Shown here in pieces: positions 43,947 through 52,761 of a DNA stretch of 64,000 nt; position 1 is the stretch's first letter; every line of letters begins with the position of its first letter. This DNA comes from Micromonospora endolithica. Lineage in GTDB: Bacteria; Actinomycetota; Actinomycetes; Mycobacteriales; Micromonosporaceae. The notes below the pieces were generated by a model. That model did not search any database and was not told the origin of the DNA. It saw only the letters and a program-made list of their open reading frames with translations. The translations under genes were made by a program, and so were the position numbers. The stretch lies in NCBI RefSeq assembly GCF_003626595.1, contig NZ_RBAK01000005.1, positions 186,001 through 250,000 of the forward strand. Direction: 5' to 3'.

Positions 43947-45398
43947 TCAGATGCCCTCTTCGCGGGCCCAGCGCAGCAGCTCCGCCTCGGCCTCGTCCCG
44001 GTCCAGCGGACCCCGCTCCAGGCGGAGTTCCTTCAGGTGCTTCCACGCCCGGCCGACCACCGGTCCCGGCGGCACGCCGAGCAGTTCCATGATGGCGTTG
44101 CCGTCCAGGTCGGGGCGGACCCGGGCGAGGTCCTCCTCGGCGGCGAGCCGGGCGATCCGCTCCTCCAGCGCGTCGTAGTCGGCGGCGAGCTGGGCCGCCT
44201 TGCGGCGGTTACGGGTGGTGCAGTCGGAGCGGGTCAGCTTGTGCAGCCGGGGCAGCAGCTCGCCGGCGTCGGCCACGTAACGGCGGACCGCCGAGTCGGT
44301 CCACTCGCCCCGGCCGTACCCGTAGAAGCGCAGGTGCAGCGCCACCAGGCCGACGACCTGCGCGGTGATCTCCTTGGAGTAGCGCAGCGCCTTCATCCGG
44401 ACCTTGGTCATCCGCGCGCCGACCACCTCGTGGTGGTGGAAGCTGACCCGGCCGTCCGGGCCGGCCGCCTTGGTGGCCGGCTTGCCGACGTCGTGCATCA
44501 GCGCGGCCATCCGCAGCACGAAGTCCGGGCCGTCCTGCTCGTACGAGATGGCGTTGCTCACCACGGTCAGCGTGTGCTCGTAGACGTCCTTGTGCTGGGC
44601 GTGCTCGTCGATCTCCAGCTTCAGCCCGGTCAGCTCGGGCAGGAACCGCTCGGCCAGCCCGGTGTCGACGAGCAGTCGCAGCCCGGTGATCGGGTCGGCA
44701 CCGCAGAGCAGCTTGGTGAACTCGTCGCGGATCCGCTCGGCGGTGATCCGGTCCAGGTCGGCGGCCATCCGGCTCATCGCCGCGTGCACGTCGGGATGCA
44801 CCGCGAAGCGCAGCTGGGCGGCGAAGCGCGCCGCGCGCAGCATCCGCAGCGGATCGTCGCCGAACGACTGCCCGGGCGTGCCCGGGGTGCGGATCACCTT
44901 GGCCGCCAGGTCGGCGAGGCCGCCGTGCGGGTCGGTGAACCGGTGGTCGGGCAGGCTCACCGCCATCGCGTTGATGGTGAAGTCGCGTCGCCTCAGGTCC
45001 TCGGTAAGGTCGGTCCCGTACTCGACCACCGGGTTGCGGGTGACCTGGTCGTAGGACTCGGCGCGGAAGGTGGTGACCTCCAGCCGCAGCCCGTCGCGCT
45101 GGAGGCCGATGGTGCCGAACTCGCGGCCGGTCTCCCAGATCGACTCGGCCCAGCCACGCACGATGCGCAGCGTCTCGTCCGGGTGGGCGTCGGTGCAGAA
45201 GTCCAGGTCGTCGCCGAGCCGACCGAGCAGCGCGTCGCGCACCGAACCGCCCACCAGGTGCAGCTCGTGGCCGGCCTGCGCGAACCGGCGGCCCAGCTCG
45301 TCGGCGACCGGGGACACCCGGAGGAGTTCGGCGACGGCGTTGCGCTGCGCGGTGGTGAGGTCGCGGCGGTCGGCGTGCGGTGCGAAGGCTTCGGACAT
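43947..45398 (-). CDS. pcnA: CCA tRNA nucleotidyltransferase
   Basis: A 483-residue tRNA 3'-end maturase that adds CCA. Nucleotidyltransferase motifs: HLVGGSVRDALLGRLGDDLDFCTD (GGSVRD and the DxD metal site), GTIGLQRDGLRLEVTTFR, RRDFTINAMAVSL and DPLRMLRAARFAAQL. A C-terminal HD domain is visible (HTLTVVSNAI ... RMAALMHDVGKPATK ... SFHHHEVVGARM). Its divergent placement beside murJ matches the mycobacterial Rv3907c-Rv3910 arrangement. Confidence 0.94.
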   Translation of the reverse strand: MSEAFAPHADRRDLTTAQRNAVAELLRVSPVADELGRRFAQAGHELHLVGGSVRDALLGRLGDDLDFCTDAHPDETLRIVRGWAESIWETGREFGTIGLQRDGLRLEVTTFRAESYDQVTRNPVVEYGTDLTEDLRRRDFTINAMAVSLPDHRFTDPHGGLADLAAKVIRTPGTPGQSFGDDPLRMLRAARFAAQLRFAVHPDVHAAMSRMAADLDRITAERIRDEFTKLLCGADPITGLRLLVDTGLAERFLPELTGLKLEIDEHAQHKDVYEHTLTVVSNAISYEQDGPDFVLRMAALMHDVGKPATKAAGPDGRVSFHHHEVVGARMTKVRMKALRYSKEITAQVVGLVALHLRFYGYGRGEWTDSAVRRYVADAGELLPRLHKLTRSDCTTRNRRKAAQLAADYDALEERIARLAAEEDLARVRPDLDGNAIMELLGVPPGPVVGRAWKHLKELRLERGPLDRDEAEAELLRWAREEGI

Positions 45399-45527
45399 GG
45401 GATCGCCAGCCTATCGGGCGGGGCGGGCATCACGTCCGCCGGGCGCGGGTAACCGCGGAGGGGTTGACTAAGGTCTGTCACGTACGGACCGGTGCCGGCT
45501 CCGACAGACCCTCCGGGAGGCGACACG

Positions 45528-47285
45528 ATGAGCGGCGGGCTCTACCGCAGCGCGAACGCCGCCCAGGGGGGCGGCACGCCCGGCGACCAGCGGCCGTCGG
45601 ACGGCGCCACCTTCATCTCCGCCGAACCGCTCAACCAGCCGGCGCTGGAATCGACCGCGCCGCCGCAGGAGCAGGTGGCCGAGGCCAGCGCCGCGACCAA
45701 CAGCGCGATGATGGCGGTCCTCAGCCTGGTCAGCCGGGGTACGGGCTTCCTGCGGAACCTGGTCATCGGTGCCGCCCTGGGCGGCGCGCTGGTCGGTGAC
45801 GCCTACACCACGGCGCAGATCCTGCCCGGCATGGTGTACGAGTTCCTGCTCGGCGGAATCCTCACCAGCGTGCTGATCCCGGTGCTGGTGCGCCGCCGCA
45901 AGACCGACGCCGACGGCGGTCAGGCGTACGCTCAGCGGCTGCTCACCCTGGCGGTGCTGGCGCTGGGCGTGGCGGCGCTGCTCGCGGTGGCCCTCGCCTC
46001 GCCGCTGACCTGGCTGTACGGCGGGGACGAGTCGGCACCCGGCTACTCGGGCCTGGTGACCGCGCTGGCCCGGCTCATGCTGCCGATGATCTTCTTCTCC
46101 GGTCTGAGTGCGCTGATCAGCGCGGTGCTCAACACCCGCGGCCACTTCGCCGCGCCGATGTGGGCACCCATCCTCAACAATCTGGTGGTGATCGGCACCG
46201 CCGGCCTCTACATCGCGATCTTCGGCGCGGAGATCGTGAGGCCGGAGGACATGACCACCGGCCGGGTCCTGCTGATCGGCGGTGGCACCCTGCTCGGCGT
46301 GTCCATCCAGGCCGCGGGTCTGCTGCCGGCGCTGCGCAAGGTGGGGTTCCGGTGGAAGCTCCGGTTCGACTTCCGCAAGCTCGGCCTGGCCGAGCTGGGT
46401 CGGCTCGGCGCTTGGATGATCTGCTACGTCGCGGTCAGCCAGGTCGGTCTGATCGTGCTGATCAACCTGCTCAACCGGGCCGGCAACGAGAACGCCGCCG
46501 GTCCACTGATCTACAACAACGTCTTCCTGCTGCTGATGACCGCGCACGGCATCATCGCGGTATCGATCATCACGGCGCTGATGCCCCGGATGAGCGCCGC
46601 CGCCGCGGACGGCCGGTTCGCCGACCTCACCGCGGATCTGTCCCGCGGCACCCGGACCGTGTCGGCGGTGCTGGCGCCCATCGCGGTCTGCTACGCGGTG
46701 CTGGCCACCCCGATCGCGTTCACGCTGTTCCGCATCGGTGCCTTCACCGAGGAGAACGCGACCGCGACCTCGCTGGTCCTGCTCGCCGCCGCGGTGGCGC
46801 TGGTGCCGTTCGCGATCAGCCAGCTCTTCACCTTCGCCTTCTACGCGTTGCCCGACACACGTACCCCGGCGCTGATCAACATCCCGGTGGTCGCCCTTCG
46901 GATCGGGGTGCAGATCGTCCTGTACGTCGCCTTGTCGGCGACCTTCGTCGGTGCCGGCATGATGATCGGCAACGCGGTGTCGTACCTGGCCGCGGCCATC
47001 GCCTCGGCCTGGCTGCTGCGCCCCCGGGTGGGCCGGATCGGGCTCGGCGACATCCTGCGCACCCTCGGCCGGGTGGCGCTCGCCGCGCTGGGCGCGGCCC
47101 TGGCCGGTCTGCTGGTGGTGAAGCTGCTGCCCGGCGACGACACGCCGACCCGGCTGGAGGCGATCGTCCAGTTGGTGGTCGGCGGTGCGGTCATCGGCGG
47201 GACGTACCTCGGCCTGGCCATGGTGCTGCGGATCCGGGAGATCACCGACGTCATCGGCATGGTCCGCGGTCGCCTCGGCCGTTGA
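45528..47285 (+). CDS. murJ: Lipid II flippase MurJ (MviN family)
   Basis: A 585-residue polytopic membrane protein of the MOP flippase superfamily, which moves lipid II outward. ATG 45528 (MSGGLYRSANAAQ) follows GGGAGG. The ~65-residue N-terminal tail is cytoplasmic. Conserved MurJ patterns: AVLSLVSRGTGFLRNLVIGAALG near TM1, AYTTAQILPGMVYEFLLGGILTSVLIPVLVR, RGHFAAPMWAPILNNLVVIG and the FYALPDTRTPALINIPVVALRIGVQIV segment. Unlike the mycobacterial protein it has no fused pseudokinase; that domain is a separate downstream gene. Confidence 0.93.
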   Translation: MSGGLYRSANAAQGGGTPGDQRPSDGATFISAEPLNQPALESTAPPQEQVAEASAATNSAMMAVLSLVSRGTGFLRNLVIGAALGGALVGDAYTTAQILPGMVYEFLLGGILTSVLIPVLVRRRKTDADGGQAYAQRLLTLAVLALGVAALLAVALASPLTWLYGGDESAPGYSGLVTALARLMLPMIFFSGLSALISAVLNTRGHFAAPMWAPILNNLVVIGTAGLYIAIFGAEIVRPEDMTTGRVLLIGGGTLLGVSIQAAGLLPALRKVGFRWKLRFDFRKLGLAELGRLGAWMICYVAVSQVGLIVLINLLNRAGNENAAGPLIYNNVFLLLMTAHGIIAVSIITALMPRMSAAAADGRFADLTADLSRGTRTVSAVLAPIAVCYAVLATPIAFTLFRIGAFTEENATATSLVLLAAAVALVPFAISQLFTFAFYALPDTRTPALINIPVVALRIGVQIVLYVALSATFVGAGMMIGNAVSYLAAAIASAWLLRPRVGRIGLGDILRTLGRVALAALGAALAGLLVVKLLPGDDTPTRLEAIVQLVVGGAVIGGTYLGLAMVLRIREITDVIGMVRGRLGR

Positions 47286-47355
47286 GGTGTCCCGGAAGGC
47301 TGCCGGGATGGACCACACGCTGAGTGAACGAGGATCACCAGGCTGGGGATGCGGC

Positions 47356-47407
47356 TGTGGATAACTTCGCGATCGACCGCTCAGCGACCCTGTCGGCCTG
47401 TGGATAA
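47356..47407. other. Two perfect DnaA boxes in the murJ-pseudokinase gap
   Basis: TGTGGATAA (reverse complement of TTATCCACA) occurs at 47356-47364 and 47399-47407, 43 bp apart, in the ~500-nt gap between murJ and the kinase-like gene. Nothing else is recognised in this gap. It may be a DnaA-responsive element for the downstream envelope genes or a DnaA titration site. Confidence 0.65.
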
Positions 47408-47781
47408 CCAACCGGACGGCTGAGTATGGGGGGCCATCCGGTGGGAATCCCGGTGCAGCGTCGGGGTCGGCCACGTACCCGGTCCGGCCCCTCCGGCGAC
47501 CCGGCGACGCCGACCTCTAGATTGGACGGGGCATGTGCCGGCAACATGGCCGACAACGGTCGTAACGGGACCAGACCGCCGACAACCCGGCAGCTCGGCC
47601 GGTGACGGCGGGAAGATGACATGTCGGGGAGGCGGCCGGCACGGGTAAGGTCGCTGTCAACGGGTACGGCAGGCGCCGGCGCTCGCGCCGACACCGGTCG
47701 ACCGGTCCCGGGAAGCAGAGCGGAAGCCACATGCCCAGCAGTGCGGGTCCATCGATCGACACGATCACCGAGGGAGGACGG

Positions 47782-49341
47782 GTGACCCAGGTCGGCGAGG
47801 GTCAGGAGGCGGAGGAGAGCGCGCCGCCGGTCATGACCTTCGGTGCTCCCACGGCCGGTGAGATCCTCGCCGAGCGTTACGAGCTGGTCGAGCACATCAA
47901 CAACGACAGCGCGGGCCGGCTGGTCTGGCGCGGCGTCGACGTCGTGCTGCGCCGTCCCGTCGCCGTCGTGCTGCGCTACCCGGGCGGCGACTCCGCCACC
48001 GAGATGCTCCAGGCCGCCGTCGCGGCGAGCCGGGTCATCCACCCCAACCTGGTCGGCGTCTACGACGCGATCGACGAGGACGACCGGGCCTACGTGGTGC
48101 GCGAGTGGGTCGACGGGCACTCGCTGCGCGAACTGGTCGCCGGCGGTCCCCTGGACCCGGCCCGGGCCACCGCTGTCGGCAACGCCGTGGCCAGCGCCCT
48201 CGCCGCCGTCCACGCCACCGGAATGGTGCACGGCAACGTCCACCCCGGCACCGTCATGATCAGTGACGACGGCCGCGTGGTGCTGGCCGACGCGCGCACC
48301 GACGGCGCGGACAGCCAGGACAGCGACGTCCGCGCGGTCGGCGGCGTCCTCTACTTCGCGCTCACCGGTCACTGGCCGCACGCCGAGGTGCCGCTGCACG
48401 GGGCCACCGCCGGCCACGGCCGTGCCTCGATCCCGGACGCGGTCCGGGACGCCGCCGGGCTGCTGGCCGCTCCCCGGCAGGTCCGGGCCGGTGTGCCGGC
48501 ATACCTCGACGACCTGACCATGGACCTGCTCGACCCGGCGGTCGCGCCGCCGCCGTCGGACGTGCTCGCCGCCGAGCTGGCCCGGCTGGACGTCCCCGCC
48601 GACGACCACTACCTGGACAGCCCCGGGCCACTGCGGTTCGCCGCGGACACCGACGAGGAACCGTCGCCACTCGCCGCGGCCGGCGGCCGGAAGGTCGCCA
48701 TCGGCATCGCGGGCCTGCTCGCGGTCGCCCTGGTGGGTCTGCTCATCGGCATCAGCGCGCTGGGTGACGACAAGTCGCCCGACACGAACCCGGTCGCCGC
48801 GCCCAGTTCGAACGCTCCGGCCGACGGCGGGGAGGCCACCCCGGCGGCCGCCGCCGTCCGCAAGCTGGCCGTGCAGGACGTCCGGATCGTCGATCCGGAC
48901 AGCAAGGTGCGCGACGAGCTGGGCGGCGCCGACAAGGTCGTCGACGGCGACCCGGACAAGTCCTGGGGCACCCACACCTACACCACGGCCGACTTCGGCA
49001 AGCGCAAGAAGGGCATGGGGGTCTGGCTGGACCTCGGGGCGCCGCACAACATCAAGACCGTGCAGGTCAACCTCTCCGCCCGGGGCACGTCCGCCGTCCT
49101 CTACGCCGGTTCCACGACACACCCGGCCACCTCCAACGGTGACAAGCAGCTCCTGGCGGACTACCAGCGCACCCAGATCGGGCAACCGTTCGAGGGATCG
49201 CAGACCGGCACCACGATGAACTTCGACGGTTTCCAGCCGGACCAGAAATACCAGTACCTCCTGGTCTGGATCACCCAGCTGCCTTCGAACGACCGGGGCT
49301 ACCAGATCGACGTCGAGGAAATCACGGTCCAGGGGTCGTGA
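47782..49341 (+). CDS. Pseudokinase membrane protein (MviN-associated type)
   Basis: A 519-residue protein. GTG 47782 (VTQVGEGQEAEESAPP) is preferred for its AGGGAGG site; ATG 47731 is an alternative in the same frame. The kinase-like fold spans residues ~25-270 (LAERYELVEHIN, VAVVLRYPGG), but the catalytic loop reads VHGNVHPGTVM in place of HRD-N and the DFG position reads ADAR, so it is probably catalytically dead. A membrane helix (VAIGIAGLLAVALVGLLIGISAL) and an extracellular discoidin-like domain follow. In Mycobacterium this pseudokinase is fused to MviN; here it directly follows murJ. Confidence 0.85.
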   Translation: MTQVGEGQEAEESAPPVMTFGAPTAGEILAERYELVEHINNDSAGRLVWRGVDVVLRRPVAVVLRYPGGDSATEMLQAAVAASRVIHPNLVGVYDAIDEDDRAYVVREWVDGHSLRELVAGGPLDPARATAVGNAVASALAAVHATGMVHGNVHPGTVMISDDGRVVLADARTDGADSQDSDVRAVGGVLYFALTGHWPHAEVPLHGATAGHGRASIPDAVRDAAGLLAAPRQVRAGVPAYLDDLTMDLLDPAVAPPPSDVLAAELARLDVPADDHYLDSPGPLRFAADTDEEPSPLAAAGGRKVAIGIAGLLAVALVGLLIGISALGDDKSPDTNPVAAPSSNAPADGGEATPAAAAVRKLAVQDVRIVDPDSKVRDELGGADKVVDGDPDKSWGTHTYTTADFGKRKKGMGVWLDLGAPHNIKTVQVNLSARGTSAVLYAGSTTHPATSNGDKQLLADYQRTQIGQPFEGSQTGTTMNFDGFQPDQKYQYLLVWITQLPSNDRGYQIDVEEITVQGS

Positions 49342-49381
49342 TCCGCCCGGCCCGTTCTGGTCACCGCCCCCGCCGGACGCG

Positions 49382-50161
49382 GTGGTGACCGTGGGCGGTG
49401 AGCAGCGGACCGGACCGGTGGGCGGCAGGAGCGGCACACCGGTCCCGGCGGGCGGCGACCCGGTCGGACCGACCGACCTCGACCTGCTGCACGCCCACGT
49501 CGCCGGCGACCGGGACGCGTTCGCCGAGCTGTTCCACCGGCACCGGGACCGGCTGTGGGCGGTCGCCCTGCGCACCATCGGCGACCGCGAGGAGGCCGCC
49601 GACGCGCTTCAGGACGCGTTGCTGTCGGCCCACCGGGCCGCCGGCCGGTTCCGGGGTGACTCGGCGGTGACCACCTGGTTGCACCGGATCGTGGTGAACG
49701 CCTGCCTGGACCGGATCCGCCGCCGGCAGTCGCACCGGACCGTCCCGCTCCCGGACGGGATGCACGGTGCCGGGTCGGCTACCGGCGGCGTGGAACCGGC
49801 CGCCCCGGCCACGGACCACGACACCGCGCTGGTCGTCCGGGACGCCCTCGCCGCACTGCCCGTCGAGCAGCGGGCCGCGCTCGTCCTGGTCGACGTGCAG
49901 GGCTACCCGGTCGCCGAGGCGGCGCTGATCCTGGGCGTGGCGGAGGGGACGGTCAAGAGCCGGTGCGCGCGGGGCCGGGCCCGGCTCGCCCGGTCGCTGG
50001 GGCACCTGCGGCCCCGATCGGCGGAGCGCGGCCAGGTCAGCGGCGCGGTGCCGGGCGAGGAGGCCGTGCCGGCCGTCACGCCGGGGAACCCCGGGGCCCC
50101 CGGCGGCGTCGGATCGGGGTCGGGGCGGGCCCGGCGGGACGCCAGTCAGGAGGACGCGTGA
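49382..50161 (+). CDS. sigM: ECF RNA polymerase sigma factor SigM
   Basis: A 259-residue ECF sigma factor. GTG 49382 starts VVTVGGEQ; 49391 is also possible. Region 2 is HAHVAGDRDAFAELFHRHRDRLWAVALRTIGDREEAADALQDALLSAH with RGDSAVTTWLHRIVVNACLDRIRRR; region 4 is ALAALPVEQRAALVLVDVQGYPVAEAALILGVAEGTVKSRCARGRARL. The C-terminal tail is low complexity. It is coupled by GTGA to an anti-sigma-like gene. Its position between murJ and trxB identifies it as SigM of the Rv3907c-Rv3915 cluster. Confidence 0.9.
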   Translation: MVTVGGEQRTGPVGGRSGTPVPAGGDPVGPTDLDLLHAHVAGDRDAFAELFHRHRDRLWAVALRTIGDREEAADALQDALLSAHRAAGRFRGDSAVTTWLHRIVVNACLDRIRRRQSHRTVPLPDGMHGAGSATGGVEPAAPATDHDTALVVRDALAALPVEQRAALVLVDVQGYPVAEAALILGVAEGTVKSRCARGRARLARSLGHLRPRSAERGQVSGAVPGEEAVPAVTPGNPGAPGGVGSGSGRARRDASQEDA

Positions 50162-51114
50162 CCCGGGAGTTCCACGAGGTCGATCACGACCTGCTCGCCG
50201 ACTACGTCGGCGGGGCGCTGGACGGCACCCCCGAGGAGGCCACCGTCGCCCGACTGGTCGACGAGGAACCGGCCTGGGCCGACGCGTACGCCCTGCTCGC
50301 CCCGGCTGTCGCGGACGTCCGCGCCGACCTGTCGGCGTGGGGGGCCACGGCGTTGGCCATGCCCCCGGAGGTGACCGACCGGTTGACCGCCGCCCTGGCG
50401 AGGGCCGAGGACCGGGACGGCGCCGCCGGTGCCGGAGCGACCCCGGATCGGCACACCGGCAGCCCGGTGCCGGCGCAGCCGCTCGGTGGGCGCCGTCCGG
50501 AGGGCGTACCCCGACCGGCTCCCGACCAGGGCACGGCGGCCGGCCCGGGCCGGCGGCGCCGGCGCTGGACGCGGCTCGCCGGACCGGTCGCGCTGGCGAC
50601 GGTGTCGATAGCGGTGGCCGGCCTCGGTCTGCAGCAGCTCGCCCAGCGCGGCGACGACGCGACGACGACGAGCGACGCGGCCCGCCCCGAGGTGGCGGCT
50701 CCGGCGGCCGGTACGCCGTTCCGGACCACCGGGCCCTTGCTGAGCACCGGAACCGACTACTCGGCCGAGGCACTGAGCGAGCCGCCCGCCGCGCAGACCC
50801 GGCAGTTCGCCAGCAAGGCCCCGGCCGGCCAGCCGGGGGTGACGAGCGAGGATGGCCGCGTCGCGGGCCCGATCGGGCTCGACCGGCTGCACGACCCGGC
50901 GGCGATCGACGCCTGCCTGACCGCCGTCACCGCCGAGCACGGCGACGCCCCGATCGTGGTCGACACGGTGGACTTCGCCCGGTTCCGGGGTGAGCCGGCG
51001 CTGGTCGTGTGGTTCACCGACGCGGCGGGTGCCCGCTGGTCCTGGGCGAGCGGCCCGGAGTGCGGCATCCCGGGGTCCGGCTCCGACGTACGCTTCCGTA
51101 CCCGGGTAGGGTGA
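50158..51114 (+). CDS. SigM anti-sigma factor (single-pass membrane protein)
   Basis: A 318-residue protein from GTG 50158 with AGGAGG upstream, overlapping the sigM stop as GTGA. The N-terminal cytoplasmic part (FHEVDHDLLADYVGGALDGTPEEATVARLVDEEPAW) resembles the anti-sigma domain but lacks the HxxxCxxC zinc motif. An Arg-rich stretch precedes a membrane helix (LAGPVALATVSIAVAGLGL). The extracellular domain has two Cys residues (DACLTAV, ECGIPG) that could respond to redox state next to trxB/trxA. It corresponds to the RsmA position in mycobacteria. Confidence 0.78.
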   Translation: MTREFHEVDHDLLADYVGGALDGTPEEATVARLVDEEPAWADAYALLAPAVADVRADLSAWGATALAMPPEVTDRLTAALARAEDRDGAAGAGATPDRHTGSPVPAQPLGGRRPEGVPRPAPDQGTAAGPGRRRRRWTRLAGPVALATVSIAVAGLGLQQLAQRGDDATTTSDAARPEVAAPAAGTPFRTTGPLLSTGTDYSAEALSEPPAAQTRQFASKAPAGQPGVTSEDGRVAGPIGLDRLHDPAAIDACLTAVTAEHGDAPIVVDTVDFARFRGEPALVVWFTDAAGARWSWASGPECGIPGSGSDVRFRTRVG

Positions 51115-51297
51115 AAACGCGGTCACCGGCCGTCTGGTCGTCCACGTGACGTGACCCACCGGATGCCCGGCTCGGGAATCCCCGGTTCGTACGATGACGT
51201 TCTGCACATCAGGCTGCCGGCATCCGCGCGAGGCGTCGGCATCGGATCGGCACCGGTGCGCGCGCCGGGGCCGAACACACACCATCGGGAGACGGCA

Positions 51298-52251
51298 GTG
51301 GACGAGGTCCGCAACCTGATCATCATCGGCTCCGGGCCGGCCGGTTACACGGCGGCGGTCTATGCCGCGCGCGCCAACCTCCGCCCGCTCGTGATCGAGG
51401 GCGTACAGTCCGGCGGCGCGCTGATGACCACCACCGAGGTGGAGAACTTCCCCGGCTTCGCCGACGGCATCCTCGGCCCCGAGCTGATGGACAACATGCG
51501 CAAGCAGGCCGAGCGGTTCGGCGCGGAGTTCCTCACCGACGACGTGACCCGCGTCGAGTTGAAGGACACCGGCGAGACCGGATCGGACGCGGTGAGCACC
51601 GTCTGGGTCGGCGAGACCGCCTACCGGGCGAAGGCCGTCATCCTCTCCACCGGCTCGGCCTGGCGGCCGCTCGGCGTCCCCGGCGAGCAGGAATACCTGG
51701 GCCACGGTGTCTCGTCCTGCGCCACCTGTGACGGCTTCTTCTTCCGCAACCAGCAGATCGTGGTCGTCGGCGGTGGCGACTCGGCGATGGAGGAGGCCAG
51801 CTTCCTCACCCGCTTCGCCGAGTCGGTGACCATCATCCACCGCCGCGACTCGTTCCGGGCCAGCAAGATCATGGCCGACCGGGCGCTGGGCAACGAGAAG
51901 ATCAAGGTGGAGTGGAACTCGGTGGTCGAGGAGATCCTCGGCGACGACGGCAAGGTCTCCGGCGTACGGATCCGCAACGTGCACACCGGCGAGAGCACGG
52001 TGCTCGACGTGACCGGCGTCTTCGTGGCCATCGGTCACGACCCGCGCAGCGAGCTGTTCCGCGGTCAGGTGGAGCTCGACGACGAGGGTTACGTCAAGGT
52101 CGAGGCGCCCGGCACCCGCACCAACATCCCCGGCGTGTTCGCCGCCGGTGACGTCGTCGACCACACCTACCGGCAGGCGATCACCGCAGCCGGCACCGGC
52201 TGCGCCGCCGCGCTGGACGCCGAGCGCTTCATCGCCACGCTTCAGGGCTGA
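51298..52251 (+). CDS. trxB: Thioredoxin reductase
   Basis: A 317-residue FAD/NADPH flavoprotein that reduces thioredoxin. GTG 51298 ([16 protein letters not shown]) follows CGGGAGA. FAD motif [20 protein letters not shown]; active disulfide CATC in [19 protein letters not shown] motif [13 protein letters not shown]-terminal FAD motif [30 protein letters not shown]. Length is standard. trxA follows 34 nt later. Confidence 0.96.
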   Translation: MDEVRNLIIIGSGPAGYTAAVYAARANLRPLVIEGVQSGGALMTTTEVENFPGFADGILGPELMDNMRKQAERFGAEFLTDDVTRVELKDTGETGSDAVSTVWVGETAYRAKAVILSTGSAWRPLGVPGEQEYLGHGVSSCATCDGFFFRNQQIVVVGGGDSAMEEASFLTRFAESVTIIHRRDSFRASKIMADRALGNEKIKVEWNSVVEEILGDDGKVSGVRIRNVHTGESTVLDVTGVFVAIGHDPRSELFRGQVELDDEGYVKVEAPGTRTNIPGVFAAGDVVDHTYRQAITAAGTGCAAALDAERFIATLQG

Positions 52252-52284
52252 CCAGACAGTTACCCAACCCCGAGGAGGGTCGTA

Positions 52285-52608
52285 GTGGGAGCAACCAAGG
52301 CGGTCACCGACGCCAGCTTCGCCAGTGAGGTTCTCAAGTCCGACAAGCCGGTTCTGGTGGACTTCTGGGCTGAATGGTGCGGCCCGTGCCGGAAGGTCTC
52401 TCCGCTGCTGGAGGAGATCGCCGGCGAGATGGGCGACCAGGTCACCATCGTCAAGCTCAACATCGACGAGAACCCGGAGACGGCACGCGCCTACCGGGTG
52501 ATGTCGGTGCCGACCCTCACCGTCTTCAAGGACGGCGAGCCGGTGCAGTCGATCGCCGGCGCCAAGCCGAAGGGCGAGCTGGTCAAGCTCATCCAGTCGG
52601 CCCTCTGA
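52285..52608 (+). CDS. trxA: Thioredoxin
   Basis: A 107-residue thioredoxin starting at GTG with GGAGGG at 5-nt spacing. The active site WCGPC is in VLVDFWAEWCGPCRKVSPLLEEIA, and the cis-proline loop is VMSVPTLTVFKDG. It is the redox partner of the adjacent trxB in this cluster. The transcript ends in a strong terminator. Confidence 0.97.
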   Translation: MGATKAVTDASFASEVLKSDKPVLVDFWAEWCGPCRKVSPLLEEIAGEMGDQVTIVKLNIDENPETARAYRVMSVPTLTVFKDGEPVQSIAGAKPKGELVKLIQSAL

Positions 52609-52623
52609 GCGACGTACGACCCC

Positions 52624-52670
52624 ACGCCGACCCCGTACCCGGACCCACCGGGTGCGGGGTCGGCGTCATT
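52624..52670 (+). terminator. 19-bp terminator after trxA
   Basis: Bases 52624-52642 pair with 52648-52666 (one T-G wobble) around an ACCCA loop, followed by CATTTTG. This is the clearest intrinsic terminator in the window, ending the sigM-trxA transcript. Confidence 0.85.
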
Positions 52671-52761
52671 TTGCCAGCGTGGCCACCTCGCGGCCGGTGA
52701 GCGCCTAACGTCAACCCCGAGGCCGCCGCCCGGCCACCAGTCTCGTCAGAGGGGGTCGTGC

